A stretch of DNA of 64,000 bases from Turritopsis dohrnii (taxonomy: Eukaryota > Cnidaria > Hydrozoa > Anthoathecata > Oceaniidae): contig BQMF02000338.1 of the NCBI GenBank assembly GCA_027922465.2, positions 1 to 64,000 of the forward strand. Reading direction: 5' to 3'. Below the pieces are notes generated by a model. The model made no database searches. It saw nothing but the letters and a program-made list of their open reading frames with translations, and was not told the DNA's origin. The translations under genes were made by a program, and so were the position numbers. This document shows, piece by piece, positions 23,994-35,407 of the stretch (the stretch's first letter is position 1; each line of letters starts with the position of its first letter).

Positions 23994-24806
23994 TAGCCGC
24001 CAAGGCGGCGTCGCTCGCCGCCCATATCCACCTGCTCTGTATCACTGTAAACGTCAAATTTCCTTATAAACGGCTCGTACAACTTGTGCTCAACCAGGAT
24101 TCGAAGTCACAACCAATCTTTTATCAGTGTAACAATACACTCAAAACGTAGAGAGAGAAAACTTCATTTTTTTATTAGCTTTTGTTTTAAAAAAGTTACA
24201 CGCTCTAACATGGGTGCTATCAAACAGGGGGAAAATGGTTTCTCTTCTTAAAAAGTTCACACGGAGGAGAGAAAAAAGGCACGTGCTAAATGAATAAATA
24301 GAATAAAAAAACGTTCGATTAGAACGCTTAACAATTAAAAGAAGAAATTAATTTATCAAAAGAAAAGCAAAAAAAAAAAAAACATTTTGTTTTGATATGA
24401 TACTCTTTTTTTACCTATCGGTTTTTAAACATTCTGATTGCTCAAAAAAAAAGTTCACCCGTCTCAGACAGTCAGGCAAGAGTTAGTGGCAAACCGAACA
24501 TATGCTGCCAGGTTCTGCCACTGCTGCTTTTTGTCCAAAATGTTTAATCAGTTAGTTTCTTTGTATTTAGTTGATGTACTGTTTTCAAAGCCAAGTCAAC
24601 GTGGAATATAAAACCATAGTCACAAGAAAGAGATAGTCTGGATACTCCCGCGCGCGCAAGCCAAAGCCAGCAATAATGTTGTGTTCCCGAATTTTTTAGT
24701 GCCCAGGCTACTTCTAGATGCATGGAAAGTAAGTTCGCGGGAAAGTTTGCACTTTCACAAGCATTTTCTACAGTACTTGTTTACTTTCCTATGCTCACAT
24801 TTCGTT

Positions 24807-27736
24807 ATGCCTGGCGCTAACTGCTCAATATTTGGTTGTCCAACTTCAAGAAATACTCGTGGAGTTTCAATATTTGGTATTCCTCAAGCAAATGATGAAT
24901 ATAATACAACATGGAGGGAAAAGTTGATCAACGTAATCACTAGAGATCGGGTTATTGATAAAAAGTTCAGAGCTCAGATTGATAAACGTTCTCTGCATAT
25001 ATGTGAAAAACATTTTTCCGATCAGCAAATAATTCAACGTAAGTATCTATTGATTTAACACAGTTTTATAATACTGGAACTCTAGAACACTGTTTGTATA
25101 CGATGACAGGACCTAGCTAAACATACATGGATCTTGTCATGTGGTATATCTTAGCAGTTATAAATATCCCTTCCATGTATATCTTAGATGAAAAGAGGAA
25201 AACATTGATTCCTGGATCTATACCATCATTAAATCTACCTCAGAAGAGCATCAATACTACAAGGTTAGAGTATAACCACAAAATAAACAACTTTCGGAGT
25301 AATTTCTAGATGTAGCTACTAACATAGTTACATAATGACTTTACATTTTCTTTTATAGCATTAGCACCAAACCAAGACAATCAGCTTGTAATATCTTATC
25401 AAAAAAAAGTTTGGTGTCACCTGAAACAAACACACATTTATTTTATAAAACATATGATGAATTTGTGAACAGAATCAGAAAGTTAAAGATTCCTGATGGT
25501 TGGCATATAGATATATCTGATGGCTTGGCTAAGATCTTTAGGAATGATGAGATCCATTCAATTCCACAATATGAAATTTTTGTCGATAAAAGTTTATTGT
25601 TTACAATTCGTGCATACACTTGGAGCCTTCCAGATGATCATGATATCTATAAATTGTATAAGCGATCATTCAGAAACATAACATTGTCACAATTAATCTT
25701 GGTGATATCAAGTTATCTTGTTTGCCCTGGAATATCAGATACCTCACTTTTACAGTCAACGTACATAAAAGTGCATGCTGCTCCAAAAAAATTCACCATG
25801 TTTTCTGATGACCAACCACTACAACAAACAGAGTATTACAGATCTCCAGATTGTATACTGTTGCAAAAGTCTGAAGTTTTATGTAAGCAATGTGACAGTC
25901 AAATAAAAAAAGTCTGTAAATCCATGAAACGATCAGCATCTTTAAAGGTTGTCCCAGCTAAACTAAAAGCTCCAATTTCTCTAACATCACCTGATCGACT
26001 AAAAGCAACAATACAAAATTATCGTCTCGAAAATAAAACGTTGAAGGCTGACATAGCAAAACTTCAGGAAGAATTGTCATCATCCTCTGTATCTGTGAAT
26101 CCTGATCTCAGCACCGATTTCATCACCATCATGAGTAACACTGATAAATCCAAAATATCTCCTTTTATGCAGTTTTTTTGGGAAGAGCAACAAAAATATC
26201 TCTCATCCTCAAAATCTGGAGTACGTTACCACCCCATGATAATAAGATATTGTTTATCGTTGGCATCAAAATCACCAGCCGCTTACGATGATATACGTTA
26301 TGACGAGAAATCTGGAACTGGGTTTGTTGTCTTGCCTAGTCGACGTCGTTTAAGAGATTATAAAAATTATATCCATCCGCAACGAGGATTTAACAAAGAC
26401 ATCGTCCTTGAATTAAAAAACAAAGTGAGGGAATTCAGTGACATAGAAAAGTTTGTAGTTCTCCTGTTTGACGAGATGAAAATCCAGCAAAACCTAGTCT
26501 GGGATAAACACTCTGGAGAACTCATAGGCTTTGTAGATCTTGGTGACATCAATCTAAATTATGCTACTCTGGATAAGGTGGATACATTAGCTTCTCATGT
26601 TCTGGTATTTCTCGTTCGAAGTATCGTAAATCCATTTAAGTTCAGCTTAGCCAATTTTGCAACAAATGGTGCCACAGCTAGTCAAATGTTCCCATTATTT
26701 TGGAAGGCTGTCAGCATATGCGAATTACAATGCCAACTGAAAGTAATTGCTGCAACTTGCGATGGAGCATCAGCAAACCGAAAGCTATTTCGTATGCATT
26801 CTCTCCTAACAAAAGCTGATGATTTAAACCCAGATGTTGATGTGACCTACAGAACTCTCAATTTATTTAGTCGTGAAAAACGTTTTATTTACTTCGTATC
26901 TGATCCTCCTCACTTGATCAAGACCTCCCGGAATTGTTTATCAAACTCTGGTGCTGGTAGGGGTACACGCTTTATGTGGAACGACGGTATGTTTATACTT
27001 TGGAATCACATTGCTGACATGGTTGAGGATGATCAAAGAAGTGGTTTAAAACTTCTTCCGAAATTATCAGTCGATCACATGAAATTATCATCATTTTCAA
27101 TCATGAATGTCAAACTAGCAGCCCAAGTTTTAAGCTCCACCGTCAGCACTGCATTAACTGAATATGGACCAGCTGAAGCTGCTGGTACTGCCAAATTTTG
27201 TTACATGATGGATGGTTTTTTCAATATCCTAAACATTCGGAATACACAAGAAGTCCAGAAGAAATTAAAGCCATTTCTTCTTCCTTTCTCGTCAGTCGAT
27301 GATGCACGTTTTGTCTGGTTACGTCAAGTTTTTTTGCAGTATTTTGAAGATTGGCAACAATCCATCGAAGATCGACCAGGTAATTTTTCTAAACAAGCAA
27401 AATCAAATATGTTTATATATATCATGGCAAACATACGAAGGTATTAAGGTTACAGTCAATTCTGTTATCGAGATAGTTCAGTATTTACTGAGCCATAATG
27501 TTCCTTATGTGCTTACTGAACGTTTGTGTCAAGATCCTTTAGAAAATTACTTTGGTCGTCAAAGGTCGATGGGAGCACGCAAAGACAACCCATCAATACG
27601 TGATTTTGGTTACAACGATAACACCATTCGAAACCAGAAGATCTTCAAACCAATTGTGCATGGAAACGTAGCTGACAATGCTGTGGTTGAATTCAGTGAT
27701 GAGCCTGTACCTTGCAGGAAGAGGTTTAAACGATGA
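24807..27736 (+). CDS. THAP9/P-element-type transposase, one frameshift
   Basis: Exons are 24807-25038, 25188-25263 and 25359 onward; phases agree. Exon 1 encodes a THAP zinc finger (C2CH: CSIFGC...HICEKHF). Exon 2 carries the linker TLIPGSIPSLNLP. Exon 3 has a coiled segment (about 26000-26080), then the RNase H-like catalytic domain. It contains LLFDEMKIQ with Asp codon at 26470, ATCDGASANRK, and FVSDPPHLIKT with Asp at about 26902. The C-terminal LTERLCQDPLENYFGRQ carries the likely catalytic Glu. At about 27410-27422 the frame is broken in a run of TA dinucleotides (TTTATATATATC). Downstream, the correct continuation SWQTYEG is in another frame and runs to TAA at 27734-27736. This single 4-nt-type slip is the only lesion I see. 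The enzyme would cut and rejoin the element's own ends. Confidence 0.9.
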
Positions 27737-28305
27737 AGTGACAAAAGAATTCTCCTAAAAAAACGGTTTTTTTTAAAGCCACACATTATTATTAAACATT
27801 ATGGCTAGCTAGCGAAGACTTTACTTGCTAAGAAAGTTCTTGCATCCACGGTATGATATAAATACCTTCAAAAGTTTAGCTAACATAGCTAAAAGTATCG
27901 AATTGTAGATAACACAACCTACAGGCTCGAACTTCCAACTTTCGTTTTAATTTTGTTTTTGTGTCACACGGCAGCAATTTAATGTGGGGATAATAAGACG
28001 GAGATAATAATAAAACGTTACGGCGCTGAACAAATGCCTTGTAATCTCTGTAGTACTCTTGTTATCTCCGTTATTAACAACCCGGGTACTTTGAGAATGT
28101 TAGGAATGTTGAATTTTGCGTAGAGAGGAGAGAGTGTTTGTTCTTTATGAATCTCTCTCCTAATTCTATAGTATCAATAGCAAATATAGTGGGAAATGAA
28201 AATAATAACAAATTATTTTTTAAAAAACAACACAATAATTATGCTCAAAGTTAATGTTTTTTTTAATGTGTAGCTATAAAAATAGCTGTTTTTATAAGTG
28301 TAGGT

Positions 28306-29560
28306 TTAACGACCTTGGTCCAAACTGGAAGTTTTCTGCTTTAACTGAGTACGTAGTGATCTTGATTTGCTTGTGTCAGATTTAAATAACTGTTGTTTAT
28401 CTTTGACAAATGAAAATGTTCTGACTCGTACATAAAGCATGAGGAGGTCTTCTAACAAGTTCAGTGCAACTTCTTTCTTTATTGACTCTGTGCAAAGGTA
28501 TAATATTCTTGAAAAATTAGCTTTTACTTCACAGTTCTTCAGGAGACATGAAACTATCTCCTTACTATCAATTTTATTGCAGCTTTTGTTGACACTTGAA
28601 CGAAATAGTGACTCGGCAGATGTATATAAAGATGAGTATAACTTCATTTGAAACCTTCCACAATCCACCACGATTCAAAGCATTCACCAATTTGTGTTGT
28701 GATAGATCTTTATGGTCATCTTCAGACAGTTTGCCAGCTAGTAGTATGCATGAATATTGACGATGATACAATTTTTTGGATGTTTTAGAGAATCGTATTC
28801 GGCGATACATCGTGCTAAAAACGTAGCCCCCAAGATAACATATGACTGATTTCTCTTTCTCCGAGAATTCGTTTAACTTTGAAGGAAATTCTACAACATC
28901 ATCCTTAAAAGTAGATCCTGATAGGTGACATAACACAGAAGTTGCTACTTCTAATCCTAAAAGTAAGCTGGAATCTCGGCCTAAACTGGCACCAAAGGGC
29001 TGTTCAGCATCAGCTATATCTTTCAAAAACAAAGGATAAAACTTCTCTGCATTCCCATCAAAAGATTTTATCGTTTCCTTAATAAGATGGTATGAATGTA
29101 ACACATCATTAAGGCTACCAACTTTATAAGACTTGAATTCATTTATGATCTCCTCAGGATACAACTCATCACCAGCTAACTTAATTACACATTTTTCAAG
29201 GTGTTTTTTATAATAAAGTGGGTGCATCATCTGTTCTGCGTCTTTGGTATCAGTATTGTTAACGACACTCTCTTCTCTATCTCTGTGTTTTGCATTGGTA
29301 TGGCGTGATAACCCTCTTTTCGTCAGGCAAACCTTTTTGCAAAAACCACAATTAAACGAATCTTTTGTATCTTCGGGAGGTATCTCTTCAATAGCAGCAG
29401 TTAGGTACACTTCAAAATCAATATTATTTTCTAAAACATCATCATCTATCGCCGCTAAAATAGCATCAAGGTCGTCTCCATATAGAAAATCCTCTTGCGT
29501 TGCAGCCATTTTGACGAACTTGATGCCCCTAGATTCCGGCCACCCCTCTGTTTTGAACAT
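28306..29560 (-). CDS. C2H2-containing accessory protein of the P-like transposon, one frameshift
   Basis: The minus-strand frame from 29560 (or the better-placed ATG at 29507-29509, giving MAATQEDFLYGDD) has an acidic N-terminus. A C2H2 zinc finger follows (FNCGFCKKVCLTKRGLSRH..AKH). Then comes a region of about 200 residues with SSLLLGLEVATSVLCHLSGS, EKEKSVICYLGGYVFSTMYRRIRFS and NRGGLWKV. The frame then shifts near 28617-28632, again at a TATATA run. The other frame continues TSAESLFRSSV to a stop at 28306-28308. The gene converges on the transposase gene and lies fully within the same inverted ends. I do not know a function. Similar GGLWKV-type proteins seem to recur in invertebrate genomes (recollection, not a search). 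Confidence 0.75.
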
Positions 29561-29884
29561 CGATTTGGTACAACCCGAAAATGACCGAGTACCCAGACTA
29601 TCTCTTTCTTGTGACTATGATAAAACTAACAATAATGATAAAAACAAAACGTTATTCCTATTAGTTCACCAGCCAAAAAATGTCACGTTCGTATGGAATG
29701 CCATAGCTGCCATAAGTGATCTTCTGATGTTCTGCGCAGTAGAAATTTCGTTATGCGCAGTAGTGATTTCATTTGGCGCTGTAATAAAAACATATTGCGA
29801 TGTAGTTTTTCAGTATTGCAAGGTGGATCTATTTGAAAGCGCAGTAATTTCCTTGACTTGCGCAGTAGACAAGTCATATTGTGC

Positions 29885-30181
29885 ACTACTTAAATCGTTA
29901 CGTGGTGGTAGATAAATCGTTAGGTGTGGTAGTTAAATCGTTACGTAGTAGATAAATCATTACGTGGTAGATAAATCGTTACGTAGTAGATAAATGGTTA
30001 CGTAGTAGATAAATCATTACGTGGTAGATAAATTGTTACGTGGTAGATAAATGGTTACGTAGTAGATAAATCGTTACGTGGTAGATAAATCGTTAGGTGG
30101 TAGATAAATTGTTACGTGGTAGATAAATTGTTACGTAGTAGATAAACCGTTATGTGGTAGATAAATCGTTATGTGGTAGAT
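29885..30181. repeat. GTTACGTGGTAGATAAATC minisatellite, left arm
   Basis: About 15-16 tandem copies of a 17-19-bp unit with GTAGT/GTGGT variants. It continues for one unit at 32287-32306 after the nested element. Confidence 0.9.
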
Positions 30182-32286
30182 CTAGGAGGATAGAAAAGAG
30201 AAGGAGAAACAACTCAAATTTAAAGCCTATTCAAACTATTCAAATTTTGCATTGTTTTTAAATTGAATAGAAACGTAAGCGCGATGCGCTCGTCCCAGTT
30301 TTTTCCGCGCAAAAATGATGAAGTTCTATTTTCTCCTAATTGAAGCCTATATCAAAAATATACTAATTTATCCCCTGAGAGACCACTATTAAGCTTTTAT
30401 CTATTGAAAATAGACCGATATGTCCCTCACTGTGGGTTTCAAAACATTCGGCGTCAAAAACCCGAGAGGAAATTTATAAAAATCGCCATTTTGACCTTCG
30501 ACAGGAAGGTGCATGTGCTCTCACTGATCATGTTTTTTTTTGAAGAAATACTTGTGCGTGTGTTTTGCGTGATTTATATAATCTTTCTTATGAATTTATC
30601 TGTCAGTTTCTTTTTATTTGAACAGTTTTGATGCAGGATTACGTAAGTTATAAGGATTTGTTTCACAGTGTTTTTACTGTCGTTTTCTTAATATATTTTG
30701 CATAAATTAACTTTCAAAAATTTTACTCAGTCAGCATTATGTTTTTACTTACAGCTCTCTGTAATGCCTCTCTGTTATTACTTTTGATTAATACTGTTTC
30801 TGTTCTCCAGGAATTCTTTTGAGAAATATTTGTTGTATATAGTTAAAAAATAAAAAGTTGGTTGCTCATGGATTTGTCACTTTTAGGTATTTCACTTTCT
30901 CTTGCTTGGTTAAATTCTTTGACTTTTGAACATAGTGTGTTGTTGCTAGCCACTGGCAACTTGGTATATTGTAAATGCATATTTTTCCCTTTCCTAGAGC
31001 ATATAATCTAGAATTGATATTGTCAAAAATTATTAAAAAAGAAGAAAAAAACGACCATGAAGGAGTGTTTTGGTGTAGTAGTTGAACATGAAGAACCAAA
31101 TGTGTACCCTCAGTAACCTCTGTAGTAGTTAGTAGCTTCGCAAGAAGAGTTCAAAGGATTGAATCACAACAACCTAAGTATGTTGGGGATGCTCCTGAAT
31201 TTTCAATACATGATGATTCGTGTGATATCTGTTTTGTGCCTGCTAAAACATCATTAAGATTAAGTGAGAATTAGTAAACAAACATAGCATTTCTACAAGA
31301 ACAGCAAGACCACGGAACTGGTGATTTTAAAATTGACTCAGAGGAAGAAATAACAATAGAGCCCCTGGATGAGTTTAACGAATTCGAAGAATTTAAGATA
31401 AAAGTCTGGACGATATTTTAGTGGAAGATTTTCAAGAGTAAAATCTGCTTCCCCTGAAATCACATTTATTGACGAAAAATATCGTGAAGTAGCTGGACTA
31501 CGAAACATAGTCACAACTGAGCTTGTGTGTCAATCGTGTGTCAAATGTTTTTAAGAAGAAGTCGTTCTTCGAAAAACATATTTGAGATGTGCTAAACTAT
31601 TTTATATAGCTATTATTTTTTTGCTAGCTACCTAGTGTAGTAGCTACCCACTATTATTTTTTTATTCATGTAAAAAAAGTTCTTCATTTAGCTAGGTGAC
31701 CTTATAGTGTTTTAGTTTGTTAATGATGAGGTCTCAAACTATGACTGTTTTAACCTTTCTTATATTTTACTGGTTCATCTATATAAATATTTTAACTCCC
31801 TACTAAGGTTTTACTTTCAACTGTATATATGCATGCTTAAAGGTGTACAGATTTTATATGTCCTGATGATGATTTTATTCGACGTTTTTATTTAAATCTT
31901 GTTATCTTATTTTACTTTGAATTTTAAAGTTTCCAAGATGCATAAATTCGGAATTGATTTCTTGTTATATGTTTTGAAACTATGATATCCATGATTATTT
32001 TAATAATATATTCCCCTCACTGTTAGGAGAAACAGTTTGTGATCAAAAACTATTACATCATGAGTTGGTGTAAGCCAATAACATTTCGCCCGGATTGTTT
32101 TTTGAAAAACCAATCGCATTGCTACTGCTTAAATTATGTTAAATTATTTCTTTGTTCAAAGAAAGATTATGCAGTTAACCGCTAATTTTAAAATTTAGAT
32201 TTGAATAGAGCCACACGCTAGCGCATCGAGCTTATTACAATGGAAAAACTAGAGTTGTTTCTCCTTCTCTTTTTCTATCCTCCTAG
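30182..32286. mobile_element. Element nested inside the minisatellite arm (2,105 bp, 7-bp duplication)
   Basis: Inverted ends CTAGGAGGATAGAAAAGAGA and complement match over about 34 bp with one length difference. Farther in, GATGCGCTCG/CGAGCGCATC-type segments also pair. GGTAGAT is duplicated (30175-30181 and 32287-32293). The interior shows decayed frames (for example around 31090-31400) without recognisable domains. A 7-bp duplication is shared with the neighbouring P-like element, which may hint at kinship. Confidence 0.75.
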
Positions 32287-33269
32287 GGTAGATAAATCGT
32301 TACGTCCCTCCTCCACTTATGTTTTCTCAACACTCTCCAGTGTGATATTCACATCCCAGAATACAATGCGGCGTAATTATAGTTTATGAGAAGCGAATCG
32401 CAAAGGTTTGTGCAGCAAATAATTTTTCTCTTAAAAGTATACGTGCTTAAGCAATGTTTGTAATGACGTAATTTATACAAAGGTTTATTCAAAATGGAAT
32501 AAAGACAAATTCTGACGTATGAAACAATTGCATCCACCTTTAAATAGAGAACAAAAGAAACATGTGGAAAACTATAACATCAACCAATCAACCTGCTGCT
32601 ATGATGGGTGTTGCTAATCTACGACACCAATCACAAGAAAACAAATAAAGTAACAATAAAGATAAGGAAACAAAATTTAAAGAATTCGTTTTGAATTTTT
32701 GGTGAAACTAACTTTTGTGGAATTTCTACGATGGCTCTGAAGGGTCATATATTTATCTGTGTATTTTCTGCAAAAAAAAAAAAAAATTCTGAAAAAAAAT
32801 AATAAACAAATTCTGAGTGATCATCGAGAGTGATACAAAAGAACCATTTAGAGAGTGATGTATTTAATCAAATTATACGGTCAAGTCCTTCTTAGTGTTG
32901 CGCGTAAAAAACCACGTAGAGGTGAGAGACTTTTTTAACGATTAGTATAAAAGCACGTGGTGTAATCGAACGTGACGTTTTTATCTCGGGAACCAATAGC
33001 GATAACTGTCGTTTTTTGGGGTCTGCGATACATGGGTTGGGGTGACGAAAGTTTTGGGTCTAAATGATATGACATCAAAATCTTTGATCGACAATATCTC
33101 TGTAATGATTGATCGTAGCGTTTTCCCCACGAAACGTAAGACTCCGTATGCAGTATGCATTATTGCAGTAAACGTTAACTTCCGTTCTTATCAAGCAAAA
33201 CGAATGCGGACAAAGACACGTCCTCTGGACGTCGGGATAGCTAATAAACGTATAAGTATAATAAGTTAA

Positions 33270-33610
33270 TAAGAAAGTCTGAACTGAGCTTTACTAACAA
33301 GAAAAACATCTATTTTCAAGTAACCAAGGTACATTCAGTACCATAAATAACTAAAAGTCCCAGTTTTATGTAGACCTATTTGGTTAATATCCATTCCTTC
33401 ATGAATTGTGATAAAATATCGAAGAAAAAGCTTTAGAAGTTTGAGATGTAAAACTTTTGAAAATTCAAAAGGCTGCGTTCTTTCATTAGAATTTATATTG
33501 AATTCATTGTGAAGTCTCACAGTCTCCAAATCGTAGACTAATTGCCATTCCGGCCGGAGTAGTAGTAGGAGGAGGAGTAGGAGTCCACGGGTGTTTTGAT
33601 ACTGTATCTG
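33270..33610. repeat. Dispersed repeat, copy A (inside the long-TIR element)
   Basis: Aligns in reverse complement with 51130-51545, sharing AAAAGTCCCAGTTTTATGTA, TTAATATCCATTCCTTCAT, AATCGTAG and CGGCCGGAG followed by a TAG/GAG triplet run, then GGGTGTTTT. No coding content was recognised. Confidence 0.7.
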
Positions 33611-33699
33611 CTTTCACTGCTAGTCTTTCATTTATGTAAAAACAAAGACGGTGAAGGGCTTTTTGCTCCTATTTTATTCTACGATGAAGGGACCCTCCA

Positions 33700-34060
33700 C
33701 GTAATGATTTATCTACCACATAACGATTTATCTACTACGTAACAATTTATCTACCACGCAACAGTTTATCTACCACGTAACAATTTATCTACCACGTAAC
33801 AATTTATCTACCACCTAACGATTTATCTACCACGTAACGATTTATTTACTACGTAACCATTTATTTACTACGTAACCATTTATCTACTACGTAACGATTT
33901 AACTACCACCTAACGATTTATCTACCACGTAACAATTTATCTACCACGTAATGATTTATCTACTACGTAACCATTTATCTACTACGTAACGATTTATCTA
34001 CCACGTAATGATTTATCTACTACGTAACGATTTAACTACCACACCTAACGATTTATCTAC
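33700..34060. repeat. Minisatellite, right arm (complement of the left array)
   Basis: About 19-20 copies of GTAACGATTTATCTACCAC in the opposite orientation to 29885-30181. The two arrays would pair as part of one large stem. Confidence 0.9.
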
Positions 34061-34467
34061 CACCACGTAACGATTTAAGTAGTGCACAATATGAGTTGTC
34101 TACTGCGCAAGTCAAGGAAATTACTGCGCTTTCAAATAGATCCACCTTGCAATACTGAATAACTACATCGCAATATGTTTTTATTACAGCGCCAAATGAA
34201 ATCACTACTGCACAAAACGAAATATCTACTGCACAAAACGAAATTTCTACTGCGCAGAATATCAGAAGAGCACTTATGGCAGCTATGGCATTCCATACGT
34301 TCGATTGGGGTTGCAATGTATTTGCTTCGAACTCACGTCGCACACAAAAAAAAAAATAATTTCGCTCACAACTCAATCTACCATTTTGCGTGACTTACAA
34401 ACAAACAAACAAACAAACAAACAAACAAACAGACAGACAGACAGAGAATCGGCTATTAATATATAGA

Positions 34468-35404
34468 TGAACGCATTCGGTGAAGTATGTACACGAGACC
34501 AATATGTAATTGAGCTCTGGCGGAACGAAAACATCTTTTTCATAAAACTTTGGTGACTTTCCTGTCTCCAAGAAGAAATTTAATTGTTGCGAGTTTTTAC
34601 TTTCAAGAATTTAAAACTAATCTCCTGTGAAATCTAAAAATCGAAGAAAATACATGGTTTACATAGGTGCGTCCGATGTCAGCAACATTGCTTTTTGTTT
34701 TTGTAAAGATTCCTTTATAGTATAGACGAGTTTCCAATGTTAATTACACTTTTATACCTTGTACATACTAAAAATCAAATACAATGTATGAAAATAGATA
34801 GGAAGTGCTAATGTGTATTGAAACTTTCTAATGTCGATTGTCTTTAAGGGGACTTCAGAGAACCAAATAAAGTGACAACATTTTGAAGTGTATAAAGAGA
34901 CTTTTATTTCCTGCGAGGCTGCGTGCGCATACTCACAGGAAAATGACTTGATTAATGATATTCTATGTTGCAATATACCGTAATTATCGAGCAAAGAACA
35001 TTGGTGTTTATAAACATTACGTCACTAAGAAAGAAACTCATCTATTAAAGAGAAACCAACACAACAACAACAACAACACACAAAGTTGGAGAGGTGTAGT
35101 AGAATATAATGATGCAACAGGTTTTGAAAAAAAAGTATTTTCAATATTCAAACAAGGAAGTGAAAGAATATTAAACTTCTTTGACAACAAGATTAACAGC
35201 ATTTTCTCTAGTATAATTTCTTTTTTCGTGATCGTTATGAGTGTAACGAGTAGCGTGTAACGTGTAGAATAACGAGTGTTTATGTTCTACGTACCAAACA
35301 CAAGGTAATCACCATCATCGCCCCATTATGGCAATAAAATATTTCGGCGTAACAGATTTTAAGCAAACTCAAAAACTCTGATGCAAAGAAATAACGTATC
35401 AGCG
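34468..35404. other. No gene recognised
   Basis: A 101-codon open frame (34955-35260) on the + strand contains an Asn run and a hydrophobic C-terminus but no known motif. It shares a segment (GAGCAAAGAA...ACATTACGTCACT) with about 39042-39070, which suggests an old repeat. Confidence 0.3.
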
Positions 35405-35407
35405 TAA

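Larger units (their letters stand above)
24615..29619. mobile_element. P-superfamily DNA transposon with two convergent genes (5,005 bp)
   Basis: Inverted ends start CATAGTCACAAGAAAGAGAT, are identical for 27 bp, then after one mismatch share TACTC. Target duplication ATAAAAC (7 bp) is at 24608-24614 and 29620-29626. The intact Helitron-like units supply the unoccupied site. The left gene encodes a THAP-domain P/THAP9-type transposase on the + strand. The right gene encodes a C2H2-containing protein on the minus strand. The 31-bp-scale ends starting with CA and the 7-8 bp duplication fit the P superfamily. Confidence 0.92.
29692..34297. mobile_element. Long-TIR element with minisatellite arms (4,606 bp, 6-bp duplication)
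   Basis: Ends TATGGAATGCCATAGCTGCC and complement begin inverted arms of several hundred bp (29692-about 30181 and about 33700-34297). Both run through GCGCAGTAG repeats into arrays of GTTACGTGGTAGATAAATC. The host unit shows CGTTCG at both sides (29686-29691 and 34298-34303). No transposase was recognised in the interior. Six-bp duplications with long arms occur in Polintons and in Dada-type elements, but the ends do not start AG as Polintons usually do. Superfamily is open. Confidence 0.8.
20451..34467 (-). repeat. Head-to-tail array of five Helitron-like units
   Basis: Read on the minus strand, each unit starts TCTATATATTAATAG and ends GCCGCCTTGGCGGCTAG, a GC-rich hairpin running into CTAG. 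These are Helitron-type ends (5' TC, 3' hairpin and CTRR). The outer flanks are A before TC (complement of T34468) and T after CTAG (complement of A20450), the expected A^T insertion site without duplication. Units join CTAG directly to TC with no spacer. Each has a CTGT/TTTG microsatellite near the 5' end and no coding frame. The fifth unit is interrupted by two large transposons. Confidence 0.82.
23994..34467 (-). mobile_element. Helitron-like unit 5, split by two insertions
   Basis: Pieces 23994-24614, 29627-29691 and 34304-34467 together reconstitute one normal unit of about 850 bp. The first break holds the P-superfamily element with ATAAAAC duplicated. The second holds the 4.6-kb long-TIR element with CGTTCG duplicated. 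Intact units 1-4 give the empty-site sequence for both. Confidence 0.85.

Noticed and set aside
21826..24151. Recurring open frames with a shared sequence (LQTNKQT, NRLLIYRLAAKAASLAAHI) across the repeat array
   Set aside because: They are translations across unit junctions and the CAGA/CAAA microsatellite. They repeat because the DNA repeats, with no start context or domain.
29885..34060. CRISPR-like regularly repeated GTTACGTGGTAGATAAAT arrays
   Set aside because: There are no unique spacers. It is a simple minisatellite with direct abutting units, inside transposon arms of a eukaryotic genome.
34955..35260. 101-codon frame with Asn run and hydrophobic end, as a possible small membrane protein
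   Set aside because: No conserved motif and part of the sequence recurs at about 39045, suggesting a decayed repeat.
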